Shown here piece by piece: positions 18,232 through 26,892 of a stretch of 64,000 nucleotides of DNA. The stretch covers positions 1 through 64,000 of the forward strand of contig CAJMPW010000004.1 in assembly GCA_905215475.1 (NCBI GenBank), written 5' to 3'. Every line of letters begins with the position of its first letter. Within the stretch, counting starts at the first letter, position 1. This DNA is from CAG-103 sp905215475 (GTDB taxonomy: Bacteria > Bacillota > Clostridia > Oscillospirales > Oscillospiraceae). Position numbers and translations under genes: made by a program. The notes under the pieces were generated by a model. It was not told the DNA's origin. It searched no databases and saw only the letters and a program-made list of their open reading frames with translations.

Positions 18232-19362
18232 ATGAAACGATGGATCTCCCTGCTGCTGACGGCACTGCTGCTGTGCACGTCCGCGGCAGCGCTCGAACAG
18301 CCGACAGAGGAGGAGCTGAGCATCGGCGCACCGTCGGCGATCCTGATTGAGCGCGAGACCGGCACGGTGCTCTATGAGAAGAACGCCGACGAACGTCTCT
18401 CCCCCGCCAGCGTGACGAAGATCATGACGCTGCTGCTCATCTTTGAGCAGCTTGACAGCGGTCAGCTCTCCACGGACACCGTGGTCACCGCAAGCGGCAA
18501 CGCAAGCGCCATGGGCGGCAGCCAGATCTGGCTCAAGGAGGGCGAACAGATGACCGTCGACGAGATGATCAAATGCATCGCCGTCAGCTCCGCCAACGAC
18601 TGCGCCGTCGCCATGGCAGAGCACATCTGCGGCTCGGAGGCGGCCTTCACCAAGCGCATGAACGAGCGTGCGCAGGCACTCGGCATGGAAAACACGCACT
18701 TTCTCAATGCCACCGGGCTGACCGACGACCCCGCGCACTGCACGACCGCGCGGGATATTGCCGTCATGTCGCGCGCACTGCTGGCATATCCGCGCATCCG
18801 CGACTACACGACCATCTGGATGGACACCGTGCGTGACGGGCGCTTTGAGCTTGCAAACACCAACAAGCTCATCCACGGCTACCCCGGTGCGACCGGTCTG
18901 AAAACCGGCTACACAAAGCAGGCCATGCACTGTGTATCCGCCAGCGCCGAGCGCGACGGCGTGGAGTATATCGCCGTCGTGCTGCACGCTGAGAGCTCAG
19001 CCGCGCGCTTTCAGGACGCACGGGCGCTGCTCGACTACGCCTTTGCCAACTACGCGCGCTGCCCCATCGCGGCCGGCATCGTCATCCCGCCCGTGCGCGT
19101 GCGCTTCGCTGAGACCGACAGCGTACAGCCGGTGCTCTCCGGCGCGGACGCCATCATCGTGCGCAAAGGCGCGGCAGCGCCGCGGTTCGACATTGCGCTC
19201 GAGGAAGATCTGTGCGCGCCGCTGCCGCCGGGCGCACAAGTCGGCACCGTGACCGTGACCGACAGCGACGGGGACACGACCGTTGTCCCGCTCACCGTTC
19301 CCGACGGCGCTGCGCGCATCACGACGGCGCATCTCTGGCTGCAGGTGCTGCGCGCGCTGTGA
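18232..19362 (+). CDS. D-alanyl-D-alanine carboxypeptidase (PBP5/DacF type)
   Basis: A 376-aa secreted peptidoglycan carboxypeptidase. The signal peptide MKRWISLLLTALLLCTSAAA is followed by the S11 peptidase motifs SPASVTKIM (SxxK, about 61-64), SSAND (SxN, about 119) and GLKTGYT (KTG, about 222). A C-terminal beta-sandwich domain (about 265-376) resembles PBP5 domain 2. In spore formers, DacF homologues set cortex cross-linking, but a vegetative DacA role is equally possible. The AAGGGGCGG site supports the start. The large in-frame upstream extension is antisense to the AI-2E gene and was rejected. Confidence 0.93.
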   Translation: MKRWISLLLTALLLCTSAAALEQPTEEELSIGAPSAILIERETGTVLYEKNADERLSPASVTKIMTLLLIFEQLDSGQLSTDTVVTASGNASAMGGSQIWLKEGEQMTVDEMIKCIAVSSANDCAVAMAEHICGSEAAFTKRMNERAQALGMENTHFLNATGLTDDPAHCTTARDIAVMSRALLAYPRIRDYTTIWMDTVRDGRFELANTNKLIHGYPGATGLKTGYTKQAMHCVSASAERDGVEYIAVVLHAESSAARFQDARALLDYAFANYARCPIAAGIVIPPVRVRFAETDSVQPVLSGADAIIVRKGAAAPRFDIALEEDLCAPLPPGAQVGTVTVTDSDGDTTVVPLTVPDGAARITTAHLWLQVLRAL

Positions 19363-19435
19363 GCAGCAGATAACGGTTGCGAAATCCGGATTATCGTGTA
19401 TACTGGAGATATCCTTTATGAGAGAAGGTATCGCT

Positions 19436-20716
19436 ATGATCAAAGTGGACCTGTCCGGCGCTGCCGGATTTTTTGACCCAGCAGGACCGGATTATGCGGC
19501 CGCTGCACGGGCGCACCGCACCCTGCTCGAGCACTCGGGCGCCGGTGCGGAATTCACCGGCTGGCTCGACCTGCCGGGGCGCATCCAGAACGGTGAGCTC
19601 AAGCAGATCCTCACCGCCGCCTCGCGTATCCGCGGCCGCGCACAGGCGCTGGTCGTCGTGGGGATCGGCGGGTCGTATCTCGGTGCAAAGGGCGCTGTGG
19701 AGCTGCTGCGGCCGCACCCGCAGCCCGGCGACCCGAAGATCCTCTTCGCCGGAAACTCCCTGTCACCGGACGCACTGATGCACCTGCTCGAAGAGCTGGG
19801 CGATCTGGACTTTGACCTCAACGTCGTGTCCAAGTCCGGCACGACGCTTGAGCCCGCGCTCGCGTTCCGGATGTTCCGCGGTCTGCTGGAGGCAAAGTAC
19901 GGCACGGAGAAGGCCAAAAAGCACATCTTCGCCACGACGGATGCCCACCGCGGCGTGCTCAAGCAGATGGCCAATGAAGAGGGCTGGGAGACGTTCGTCG
20001 TGCCCGACGACGTCGGCGGGCGCTACAGTGTGCTGTCCGCCGTCGGCCTGCTGCCGATGGCCGCCGCCGGCATCGACGTGCAGACCGTGATCGGCGAGGC
20101 GATCGAGGCCTTCGCCGCCATGAGCGCGCAGTCGCCCGAAAACCCCGCGTGGCAGTATGCCGCCGCGCGCCAGCACCTGTATCAGCTCGGCAAAACGACC
20201 GAGATCCTCGCCTGCTACGAGCCGTCGTTCCGGTTCATGGCCGAGTGGTGGAAGCAGCTCTACGGCGAGAGCGAGGGCAAAAACGGCATCGGCATCTTCC
20301 CCGCCTCTGTCGAATACAACGCTGACCTGCACTCCATGGGTCAGTATATTCAGGACGGACCGCGCACGCTCATGGAGACTGTCGTCTCCTTCGAGCAGCC
20401 GCTCAACGAATTCAGCGTGCCCTTCGCCATGGGCGATCCAGACCGGCTCAACTACCTTGCCGGGCGCAAGCTCAGCGAAATCAGCCGCATGGCGCAGGAG
20501 GCCGTGAAGGCCGCGCACGTCTCCGGCGGCGTGCCGAACCTTGAGGTGCGTGTGCCGATGCGCGACGAGGCCGGCTTTGCATGGCTCGTGTGCTTCTTCG
20601 AGCTGGCGTGTGCCATTTCGGGCTATATGTCCGGCGTCAATCCGTTCGATCAGCCCGGTGTGGAGGCGTACAAGAAAAATATGTTCTCCCTGCTCGGCAA
20701 ACCGGAGACAAACTGA
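19436..20716 (+). CDS. pgi: Glucose-6-phosphate isomerase
   Basis: A 426-aa glycolytic enzyme interconverting glucose-6-P and fructose-6-P. The short Firmicutes form is recognisable from VVVGIGGSYLGAKGAVELL (about 65-85), the phosphate-binding VVSKSGTTLEP (about 130) and GQYIQDGPRTLMETV. AGAAGG lies before the ATG at 19436. An in-frame ATG at 19418 with GGAGAT is an alternative, adding six residues. A TTGCGA-16-TATACT promoter precedes it. It follows the carboxypeptidase gene but probably has its own promoter. Confidence 0.95.
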   Translation: MIKVDLSGAAGFFDPAGPDYAAAARAHRTLLEHSGAGAEFTGWLDLPGRIQNGELKQILTAASRIRGRAQALVVVGIGGSYLGAKGAVELLRPHPQPGDPKILFAGNSLSPDALMHLLEELGDLDFDLNVVSKSGTTLEPALAFRMFRGLLEAKYGTEKAKKHIFATTDAHRGVLKQMANEEGWETFVVPDDVGGRYSVLSAVGLLPMAAAGIDVQTVIGEAIEAFAAMSAQSPENPAWQYAAARQHLYQLGKTTEILACYEPSFRFMAEWWKQLYGESEGKNGIGIFPASVEYNADLHSMGQYIQDGPRTLMETVVSFEQPLNEFSVPFAMGDPDRLNYLAGRKLSEISRMAQEAVKAAHVSGGVPNLEVRVPMRDEAGFAWLVCFFELACAISGYMSGVNPFDQPGVEAYKKNMFSLLGKPETN

Positions 20717-20801
20717 AAAGTTATCATTGCAGTCAGCGCAAAAACATGATAATCTATACGCAGGGCACCGCCCTGACTTTCAAAAGGAGTGTGATTGACA
20801 T

Positions 20802-21221
20802 ATGGTCCAGCTGATCATGGGTCTCAAAGGTTCCGGCAAAACAAAACGTCTGGTGGAAATGGTCGCCACGGCCGTCCGTGAGGAAACCGGTTCTGTCGTG
20901 TGCATTGAAAAGGATAAAAAACTCACCTACGATATTCCGTATCAGGCGCGTCTGATCTACGCCTGCGACTATGCCAACGCGATGGGCTCTTACGATTTCT
21001 TCAAGGGCTTCCTCAGCGGTCTGCATGCCGGCAACTACGACATCACCCATGTGTTTATTGACAACTTTACGAAGATGCTCTCTGAGGTTTCCGAGCAGCA
21101 GATCGCAGAGTTCCTGGCATGGCTGAATGATTTCTCCGAGCGTGAGCACATTCAGTTCACCCTGTCTCTGAGCATGGATCCTGCAGTGACCGGCAGCGAG
21201 ATTACCAAATACATGATCTGA
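20802..21221 (+). CDS. Small P-loop protein of unknown function
   Basis: A 139-aa protein with Walker A GLKGSGKTKRL (about 7-17) and a Walker B-like THVFIDNF (about 80-87). It is a compact nucleotide-binding fold without additional domains. Clostridia homologues are usually left as hypothetical ATPases. AAAGGAG upstream supports the start. A strong terminator follows at 21230-21264. No operon partner suggests a role. Confidence 0.75.
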   Translation: MVQLIMGLKGSGKTKRLVEMVATAVREETGSVVCIEKDKKLTYDIPYQARLIYACDYANAMGSYDFFKGFLSGLHAGNYDITHVFIDNFTKMLSEVSEQQIAEFLAWLNDFSEREHIQFTLSLSMDPAVTGSEITKYMI

Positions 21222-21229
21222 CACACAGC

Positions 21230-21264
21230 AAAACCGCCGCTCCGTTCGGGAGCGGCGGTTTTTT
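21230..21264. terminator. Bidirectional terminator
   Basis: Arms AAAACCGCCGCTCC and GGAGCGGCGGTTTT with a 5-nt loop and a T run, between the convergent P-loop gene and rqcP. Confidence 0.9.
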
Positions 21265-21271
21265 GCACGCT

Positions 21272-21517
21272 TTATTCGGCAAGCTCGCGGTACATGGCCG
21301 CAGCATCGTCCTTTTTTGCGTTCTCCGTGACGGCGAGCACCTCCACCTTCACGGTGCGCTGGCCGAGGGCAATCTCGATCACGTCGCCGATCTTGACGTC
21401 ATACGACGCCTTGGCCGTGCGGCCGTTGACCGTGATGCGCTGACCGTCGCAGGCGTCGTTTGCCACCGTGCGGCGCTTGATGAGGCGCGAAACTTTCAGG
21501 TATTTATCCAGACGCAT
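21272..21517 (-). CDS. rqcP: RqcP/YabO-type S4-domain RNA-binding protein
   Basis: An 81-aa single S4 domain (MRLDKYLKVSRLIKRRTVAN...) that in Bacillus helps RqcH add C-terminal alanine tails on stalled 50S subunits during ribosome quality control. The length and the YabO-like start are diagnostic. It lies downstream of spoVB, mazG and HU, the same neighbourhood as yabM-yabN-yabO in B. subtilis. A hairpin (21535-21561) separates it from the HU gene, so readthrough or a separate promoter is needed. Confidence 0.85.
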   Translation of the reverse strand: MRLDKYLKVSRLIKRRTVANDACDGQRITVNGRTAKASYDVKIGDVIEIALGQRTVKVEVLAVTENAKKDDAAAMYRELAE

Positions 21518-21534
21518 AGAGCTCCTCCTGACAA

Positions 21535-21561
21535 AAACGCTCCGGTCATCCCGGAGCGTTT
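21535..21561 (-). terminator. Hairpin between the HU gene and rqcP
   Basis: Arms AAACGCTCCGG and CCGGAGCGTTT with a 5-nt loop directly after the HU stop. It probably attenuates transcription into rqcP. Confidence 0.7.
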
Positions 21562-21571
21562 CACATCGTTC

Positions 21572-21847
21572 TTATTTGGAAACCGCGTCCTTGAGCACCT
21601 TGCCCGCCTTGAAAACAGGCACGCGCGTGGCCGGGATCTCGATCTCTTCCTTGGTCTTGGGGTTGCGGCCGATACGGGCGCCGCGCTCCTTGATGTCAAA
21701 CACGCCGAAGCCGACGAGCTGCACCTTTTCGCCGACCTCGAGGTTCGCGGCGATGGTGTCGAACGCCGCGTTGACGGCCTTCTCGCTGTCCTTCTTGGAC
21801 AGACCGGTCTTTTCAGCAACTGCAGCAATCAGTTCTGCCTTATTCAT
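21572..21847 (-). CDS. hup: HU-family histone-like DNA-binding protein
   Basis: A 91-aa nucleoid protein. It begins MNKAELIAAVAEKTGLSKKD and has the DNA-wrapping arm GARIGRNPKTKEEIEIPA (about 55-72), ending VFKAGKVLKDAVSK. It is standard length. It lies within the spoVB-mazG-HU-rqcP cluster on the minus strand, preceded by GGAGGATTACC. Confidence 0.97.
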   Translation of the reverse strand: MNKAELIAAVAEKTGLSKKDSEKAVNAAFDTIAANLEVGEKVQLVGFGVFDIKERGARIGRNPKTKEEIEIPATRVPVFKAGKVLKDAVSK

Positions 21848-21914
21848 GATGGTAATCCTCCTACTTCATGTTTGTGTTGGCATATGCCATTGTATAGAAT
21901 CCCGCACGGGTCTC

Positions 21915-22733
21915 TCACTGCCGTGCAGATTTCTTGCTATTTTGCTCCGCGCTGACGGTCTGCTTTGCCTGCTGCCAGAGCGTGAGCATCTGCGCGAGCG
22001 TGCGCTGCGCAAGCGGCGCACCGTCATTTGCGGCCGCGGTTTCCATGGCGGCAAACCTGCGGATAAATTTTTCGCACGCGGCGTGTGCCGCCTGCTCGGG
22101 ATCGACGCCTGCAAAACGCGCCACCTTCACAGCGGCAAAGAGCAGGTCACCGAGTTCATCGCCGATCGCCTCCGCGTCACCGGAGACAACGGCTGCGCGC
22201 AGCTCGCGCGTCTCCTCATCGACCTTGTCGAGCGCCGCATACACATCCGGCCATTCAAAGCCGGTCTTGGCGGCCTTGGACTGAATCTTATCACAGCGCC
22301 AGAGCGCCGGCAGGCTGCGCGCCACGCTGTCCATCGCCTCGGCGGTGGTCGTCTGCGCGCGTTCGCGCTGCTTCATGGTGTCCCAGTCCGGCGTGTCCGG
22401 ATCGTCGCGGCGAAACACGTGCGGATGCCGGTAGACGAGCTTTTTGCAGGCGGCGTCCGCCACGTCGTCAATGTCAAAATGCCCGGCCTCACGCTCGATA
22501 TCCGTGTGAAACAGCACCTGCATGAGCACGTCACCCAGCTCCTCGCGCATATGCACAAGGTCTCCGGCATCGATCGCCTCGCATGCCTCATACGTCTCCT
22601 CGAGGAAGTTGCGGCGGATGCTCTCATGCGTCTGCGCCTGATCCCAGGGGCAGCCGTTCGGCGAGCGCAGGTACGAGACGAGCGCAACAAAATCGCGCAG
22701 GTCATAGCTTTCTTTGCAGAGAAAATCTAACAC
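21915..22733 (-). CDS. mazG: MazG nucleoside triphosphate pyrophosphohydrolase
   Basis: A 272-aa house-cleaning NTP hydrolase with two MazG domains: SPNGCPWDQAQTHESI...EETYEACEAI (first EExxE helix, about 25-60) and KVDEETRELRAAV...DELGDLLFAAVK (second, about 165-205). A GTG start at 22733 has AAGGAG with 7-nt spacing; the ATG at 22772 lacks a site. The B. subtilis counterpart, yabN, carries an extra methylase domain that is absent here. It lies 66 nt downstream of spoVB. Confidence 0.92.
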   Translation of the reverse strand: MLDFLCKESYDLRDFVALVSYLRSPNGCPWDQAQTHESIRRNFLEETYEACEAIDAGDLVHMREELGDVLMQVLFHTDIEREAGHFDIDDVADAACKKLVYRHPHVFRRDDPDTPDWDTMKQRERAQTTTAEAMDSVARSLPALWRCDKIQSKAAKTGFEWPDVYAALDKVDEETRELRAAVVSGDAEAIGDELGDLLFAAVKVARFAGVDPEQAAHAACEKFIRRFAAMETAAANDGAPLAQRTLAQMLTLWQQAKQTVSAEQNSKKSARQ

Positions 22734-22799
22734 AATTTTGCTCCTTCTGCAACCCTTTTTTGAAAAAACCATTGAAAATTCAGGGTTTCCGGTGTTATG

Positions 22800-24407
22800 T
22801 CATCTGATATGCAGGACTTTGGCGAGCTTTTCACCGCGTGGGATCAGCTGCATATCCGCAAGCGTGATGGCGCGCGTTTTGACCACTGCGACAAGATAGG
22901 TCACGACCGCGCAGACCATTGCCGCGAGCATGGCCAGCGCCATACGCTTCCAGCTCAGGTCGCCGCCCATGACAGCGCTGAGCCCGGCATACGCACCGCC
23001 GGCGACGACCGCCATGAGCAGCGTGCTCAGCAGCGGACGCGCAAGGCAGCGCCCGATGTGCAGCCGCTCATGCAGCGTGCGGCACAGGAAGATGTAGTTC
23101 ACGATGCAGATGACCACATAGCACGCGAGCGTGCCGATCGGCGCACCGACGATGTTGAGCTCCGGCACTGCGATCAAAAACCAGTTGACCGCGATCTTGG
23201 CCGCGCCGCCCGCCAGCATCGACCACACGGGGCACAGTTCATGCCCGGTCGCCTGCAGGACGGCCGTTGTGATCAGCGAGATGCACACGAACACAGACGC
23301 GAGCCCGAGCAGCAGCAGCAAGGTCGGACCGGCTGCGTTGCTGCGCGGATAGAGCACGTTCACGATCGGCTCTGACAGCACGGCGAGCCCGATGCCCATC
23401 GGCATGGCGACCGACGCCGAGATACGCAGCGCCGACTCTGCGATGGCGTGCCCCTGATCGAATTTTTTCTGCACGACCATGGCCGCGATGGCCGGGACGA
23501 TGCTGATCGTCATCGGCGTCACGAACGCCGCCGGCAGATTGTAGAGCGTCTGCACCTTGCCGTAAACGCCGTAGAGGACGTTGGCATAGGTCTCGGAATA
23601 GCCGAGTGCCGTCTGCAGGCGGTACATGATGAGCTTGGTATCGATGAGGTTGATGATGCTCAAAACGCTCGAGCCGAGCGCGATCGGGATGCTGATGCGC
23701 AGCAGTGTGCCGAGAATGCGTCCGGCAGAGTCCGGCACATCCGGGTCAGCGACCGGTTTGTCCGGGTAATGGCGGTGCTTATAGAGCGAGATATAGATGA
23801 GCGCGAACGCGCCGCCCGCCGTGACGCCGAAGATCGCGCCCGCCGAAGCGACCGGCAGCCCCTTGCCCGCGCGCGTAAAGCTCCACGCGAGCACCAGACC
23901 GACGCTGACCTTGCCCACGACCTCAAGGATCTGTGAGACGGTGGTCGGCTTCATGTTGCTCATGCCCTGCGCATAGCCGCGGTACGTGCTCGTCAGGTAC
24001 ACAAGCACAAGCGCCGGGGACAGCGCCCAGATGCTCTGTGCCGCGCGGACATTGTTGAGCATTCCGGCAAGCTCCGTCGGAAACAGGAACATGACCAGGC
24101 CGAGCAGCAGACCAAAGACCGCAAACGTCAGCCAAGCGACGCGGAAGATCTTGCGCACCTGCATGGGACGGCCGAGCGTGTCCGCCTCGCTGATCATGCG
24201 CGAGAGCGCGACCGGCATACCCGCCGTGGCCATGGTGAGAAAGACGTTATAGATATTGTAAGCGACGGAAAAGTATCCGTACCCCTCGTCGCCGAGGATG
24301 TTGCCGAGCGGGATCTTATAGATCGCGCCGAGGATCTTGATGACCACCACGCCGGCCGCCATGATGGCCGCGCCGTGGAGATAGTTCTGCTTGCTGTTTT
24401 CCTGCAA
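22800..24407 (-). CDS. spoVB: Stage V sporulation protein B, lipid II flippase-like (MOP/MATE superfamily)
   Basis: A 535-aa polytopic membrane protein with about 14 helices. It opens KQNYLHGAAIMAAGVVVIKILGAIYKIPLG and contains GDEGYGYFSVAYNIYNVFLT, hallmarks of SpoVB/MurJ-type oligosaccharide flippases needed for cortex peptidoglycan synthesis. It is full length. It heads the spoVB-mazG-HU-rqcP cluster. A candidate TTGATT-17-TAAAGT promoter overlaps the upstream terminator region. Confidence 0.93.
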   Translation of the reverse strand: MQENSKQNYLHGAAIMAAGVVVIKILGAIYKIPLGNILGDEGYGYFSVAYNIYNVFLTMATAGMPVALSRMISEADTLGRPMQVRKIFRVAWLTFAVFGLLLGLVMFLFPTELAGMLNNVRAAQSIWALSPALVLVYLTSTYRGYAQGMSNMKPTTVSQILEVVGKVSVGLVLAWSFTRAGKGLPVASAGAIFGVTAGGAFALIYISLYKHRHYPDKPVADPDVPDSAGRILGTLLRISIPIALGSSVLSIINLIDTKLIMYRLQTALGYSETYANVLYGVYGKVQTLYNLPAAFVTPMTISIVPAIAAMVVQKKFDQGHAIAESALRISASVAMPMGIGLAVLSEPIVNVLYPRSNAAGPTLLLLLGLASVFVCISLITTAVLQATGHELCPVWSMLAGGAAKIAVNWFLIAVPELNIVGAPIGTLACYVVICIVNYIFLCRTLHERLHIGRCLARPLLSTLLMAVVAGGAYAGLSAVMGGDLSWKRMALAMLAAMVCAVVTYLVAVVKTRAITLADMQLIPRGEKLAKVLHIR

Positions 24408-24468
24408 AACGCGCTCCCTCCCCGCTGAAATTTCACGTGCCGCTATACTTTACACGAACACGCAGAAA

Positions 24469-24501
24469 AAATCAAGGGAACGCGATGCATTCCCTTGATT
24501 T
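24469..24501 (-). terminator. gap terminator
   Basis: 12-bp arms AAATCAAGGGAA and TTCCCTTGATTT with a 9-nt loop downstream of gap, followed by a T run on the minus strand. Confidence 0.8.
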
Positions 24502-24518
24502 GCAGTTGATTTTTTCGA

Positions 24519-25538
24519 TCAGGCCTTGCGGACGCTGTCGATGTGGCGCGTCAGGTCGAGCATCTTGTTGGAGAAGCCCCACTCGTTGTCGTACCAAGCC
24601 ATGAGCTTGACGAAGTGATCGTTGAGCGCCAGACCCGCTTTGGCATCGAAGATGCTGGTGTGCGGATCGGTGATGAAGTCGGAGGAGACGACCTCGTCAT
24701 CAACGTACTCGACGACGCCGGCCATCGGGCCTTCCGCGGCAGCCTTGACGGCGGCGCAGATCTCTTCATAGGTCGCAGCCTTCTCCAGACGGCAGGTCAG
24801 GTCAACGATGGACACGTCCGCGCTCGGGATACGCATGGAGGTGCCGGTCAGCTTGCCCTGCAGGGACGGGATGACCTTGCCGACAGCCTTGGCAGCGCCG
24901 GTGCTGGTCGGGATGATGTTGCCGTGCACGCCGCGGGACAGACGCCAGTTCTTCTTGGAGAAGCCGTCAACGACCTGCTGGGTGGCAGTGTCGGCGTGGA
25001 CGGTGGTCATGAGACCCTCGACGATGCCGAAGTTGTCGTTGATGATCTTGGCCAACGGCGCAAGGCAGTTGGTGGTGCAGGAAGCGTTGGACACGATCTT
25101 GATGTCGGGGGTGTAAGTGTCAAGGTTGACACCGCAAACGAACATCGGCGTGTCGTCCTTGGACGGACCGGAGAGCACGACGACCTGCGCGCCGGCATCG
25201 AGGTGATCCTGCGCCTTCTCCTTGGTCAGGAACGCGCCGGTGCACTCGAGCACGTACTCAACGCCCAGCTCGCCCCAGGGCAGGAGCTTCGCGTCGCGGT
25301 TGTTGAGCAGCGCAACACGCTTGCCGTTGACGATCAGAGCCGGGTTTTCGCCCCCTTCAAAATCAACAGTGCCGTTGAAACGGCCATGCACGGAGTCATA
25401 CTTCACGGTATATGCCAGCTGCTCGGGCGTTTTATCCGGAGCGTTGACGGCGACGACCTCAATATCGTCAGCGCAGATCGCGGCGCGGAAAGCCAGACGG
25501 CCGATACGGCCGAAGCCATTGATGCCAATTTTAATCAT
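24519..25538 (-). CDS. gap: Glyceraldehyde-3-phosphate dehydrogenase, type I
   Basis: A 339-aa glycolytic enzyme. The NAD-binding start is IKIGINGFGRIGRLAFRAA, the catalytic cysteine is in SNASCTTNCLAPLAK (Cys about 153), and the C-terminus NEWGFSNKMLDL is conserved. The codon use is that of a highly expressed gene. It is monocistronic, with a promoter at 25599-25627 and a terminator at 24469-24501. Confidence 0.98.
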   Translation of the reverse strand: MIKIGINGFGRIGRLAFRAAICADDIEVVAVNAPDKTPEQLAYTVKYDSVHGRFNGTVDFEGGENPALIVNGKRVALLNNRDAKLLPWGELGVEYVLECTGAFLTKEKAQDHLDAGAQVVVLSGPSKDDTPMFVCGVNLDTYTPDIKIVSNASCTTNCLAPLAKIINDNFGIVEGLMTTVHADTATQQVVDGFSKKNWRLSRGVHGNIIPTSTGAAKAVGKVIPSLQGKLTGTSMRIPSADVSIVDLTCRLEKAATYEEICAAVKAAAEGPMAGVVEYVDDEVVSSDFITDPHTSIFDAKAGLALNDHFVKLMAWYDNEWGFSNKMLDLTRHIDSVRKA

Positions 25539-25598
25539 ACTCGTTTCCTCCTGTTAAATCTGCTGCGCACAGCACGCAGCGCATTTTCTTACGGGTCT

Positions 25599-25627
25599 AT
25601 TTTATAACAAATCCGGAAAAAGCGCAA
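25599..25627 (-). promoter_or_regulatory. gap promoter
   Basis: TTGCGC (25622-25627), a 17-nt spacer and TAAAAT (25599-25604) on the minus strand, about 60 bp before the gap start. Confidence 0.6.
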
Positions 25628-25699
25628 CCACATTCTTTCCAGTTGACGGCGCGCAGTCGATCACAAGTGACAATTTTTCGCTTAGATTTGTGTAAAAAC

Positions 25700-25728
25700 T
25701 TGTATCTATTGACGAGCTCTGTTATACT
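25700..25728 (+). promoter_or_regulatory. Promoter of the kinase-like gene at 25761
   Basis: TTGTAT (25700-25705), a 17-nt spacer and TATACT (25723-25728). A short leader with GGGGGGAT precedes the ATG. Confidence 0.6.
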
Positions 25729-25760
25729 GATTTTTAATACATCTCAGGGGGGATCGGAAA

Positions 25761-26822
25761 ATGAGCAATACACACATCGTTGACTCGCTCAGCACGCTGT
25801 TTTCCATGAGCACCACAGCCGTGCTCGGCGCGCAGGGGCAGTTCATCGCATTTATGAACCCGGCGGCGCAGGAGCTCTTTCGCGGCGACCGCACGAATCA
25901 CAAGCTCACCGAGCTGCTGCCGGATCACATCACCGAGTCCACGGCGACGGAATTTGTGACCTCCGCCACGGTCGGCAAACGCCACGTCATCGTCTCCGTG
26001 ACGTCGTTCGGCGCATTCCGGCTCTACTCGCTTGAGCCGCAGGATGAAAACACGCTGCGCGCGGGTGCGCAGTTCGCGCCGTTTCTGACGTCTCTGTCGG
26101 GCCTTCACACGCTCACGACGTACTTCACCGACTACGGGATGCATCTGAGCGACGTGCACTTTCGCCACAACGCCGCCGAGCTCAAGCGGTTTTATTACCG
26201 GCTGCTGCGCTTTGCGCTCAATGCCTCCACCGCCTCCGGACTGAGTGACGGCTCGCTCGCATTCGCACCGCAGCTGTGCGACCTCGGCGCGGAATGCCGG
26301 ATGCTGCTGGATAACATCCAGTCGATCACCGACGACAACGGCATCGTGCTCGACGTGCACATCCCGGAAGAGCCGATCGAGTGCGCACTCGACACGGCGC
26401 TCATCCAGCGGATGCTGCTCAACATCATCGCAAACTGCATGGAGCGCTGCACGCGCGGCGACCGCATCCACGTGACCGTCACGCAGACAGACGGCCGCGC
26501 CGACATCATCATCTGCGATGACGGCACGCGCATCGCCCCGGCAAAGCTTGGGACGATCTTTATCCCGCTGCGCGTGACGGGCGTGGACTTTTCCGACCTG
26601 AGCAGCAACAGCTTCGGGCTCACCGTCGCGCTCGGCGTCGCAGAAAAGCACAACGGCACGATCCTGCTTGAGAGCAACGACTGGAACGGCACGACCTTCC
26701 ACGTTGTGCTCAGCACGGCGCTGCCGGAGTCTACGCTGTTTCGCGCGCCGAGAGCGCCCTATGTCCGCGCAGAGGAAGACCCTGTGCTGATCTTCCTCGC
26801 GGATCAGATTCCAAAGACCTGA
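25761..26822 (+). CDS. Orphan PAS/GHKL-ATPase sensor-kinase-like protein
   Basis: A 353-aa soluble protein. An N-terminal PAS-like segment (STTAVLGAQGQFIAFMNPAAQ, about 16-40) precedes a helical region with a possible phospho-acceptor His (HFRHNAAELKRF, about 134) and a C-terminal HATPase fold (N-box NIIANCMER about 224, G1 CDDGTRIAP about 258, G2 NSFGLTVALGV about 287). G1 deviates from DxGxG, and the H-box lacks the usual HE-x-R-x-P. No transmembrane segment and no adjacent response regulator are present. It may be a degenerate kinase, an anti-sigma-like ATPase or a phosphatase. Confidence 0.7.
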   Translation: MSNTHIVDSLSTLFSMSTTAVLGAQGQFIAFMNPAAQELFRGDRTNHKLTELLPDHITESTATEFVTSATVGKRHVIVSVTSFGAFRLYSLEPQDENTLRAGAQFAPFLTSLSGLHTLTTYFTDYGMHLSDVHFRHNAAELKRFYYRLLRFALNASTASGLSDGSLAFAPQLCDLGAECRMLLDNIQSITDDNGIVLDVHIPEEPIECALDTALIQRMLLNIIANCMERCTRGDRIHVTVTQTDGRADIIICDDGTRIAPAKLGTIFIPLRVTGVDFSDLSSNSFGLTVALGVAEKHNGTILLESNDWNGTTFHVVLSTALPESTLFRAPRAPYVRAEEDPVLIFLADQIPKT

Positions 26823-26840
26823 TACGCGCGATATCATAAA

Positions 26841-26877
26841 CGGCGTGCCGCCCCGATCGGGCGGCACGCCGCTTTTT
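26841..26877. terminator. Bidirectional terminator
   Basis: Arms CGGCGTGCCGCCC and GGGCGGCACGCCG, 5-nt loop, then a T run. It separates the kinase-like gene from the convergent phosphatase gene. Confidence 0.9.
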
Positions 26878-26892
26878 CTGCGATTGCTTTTA

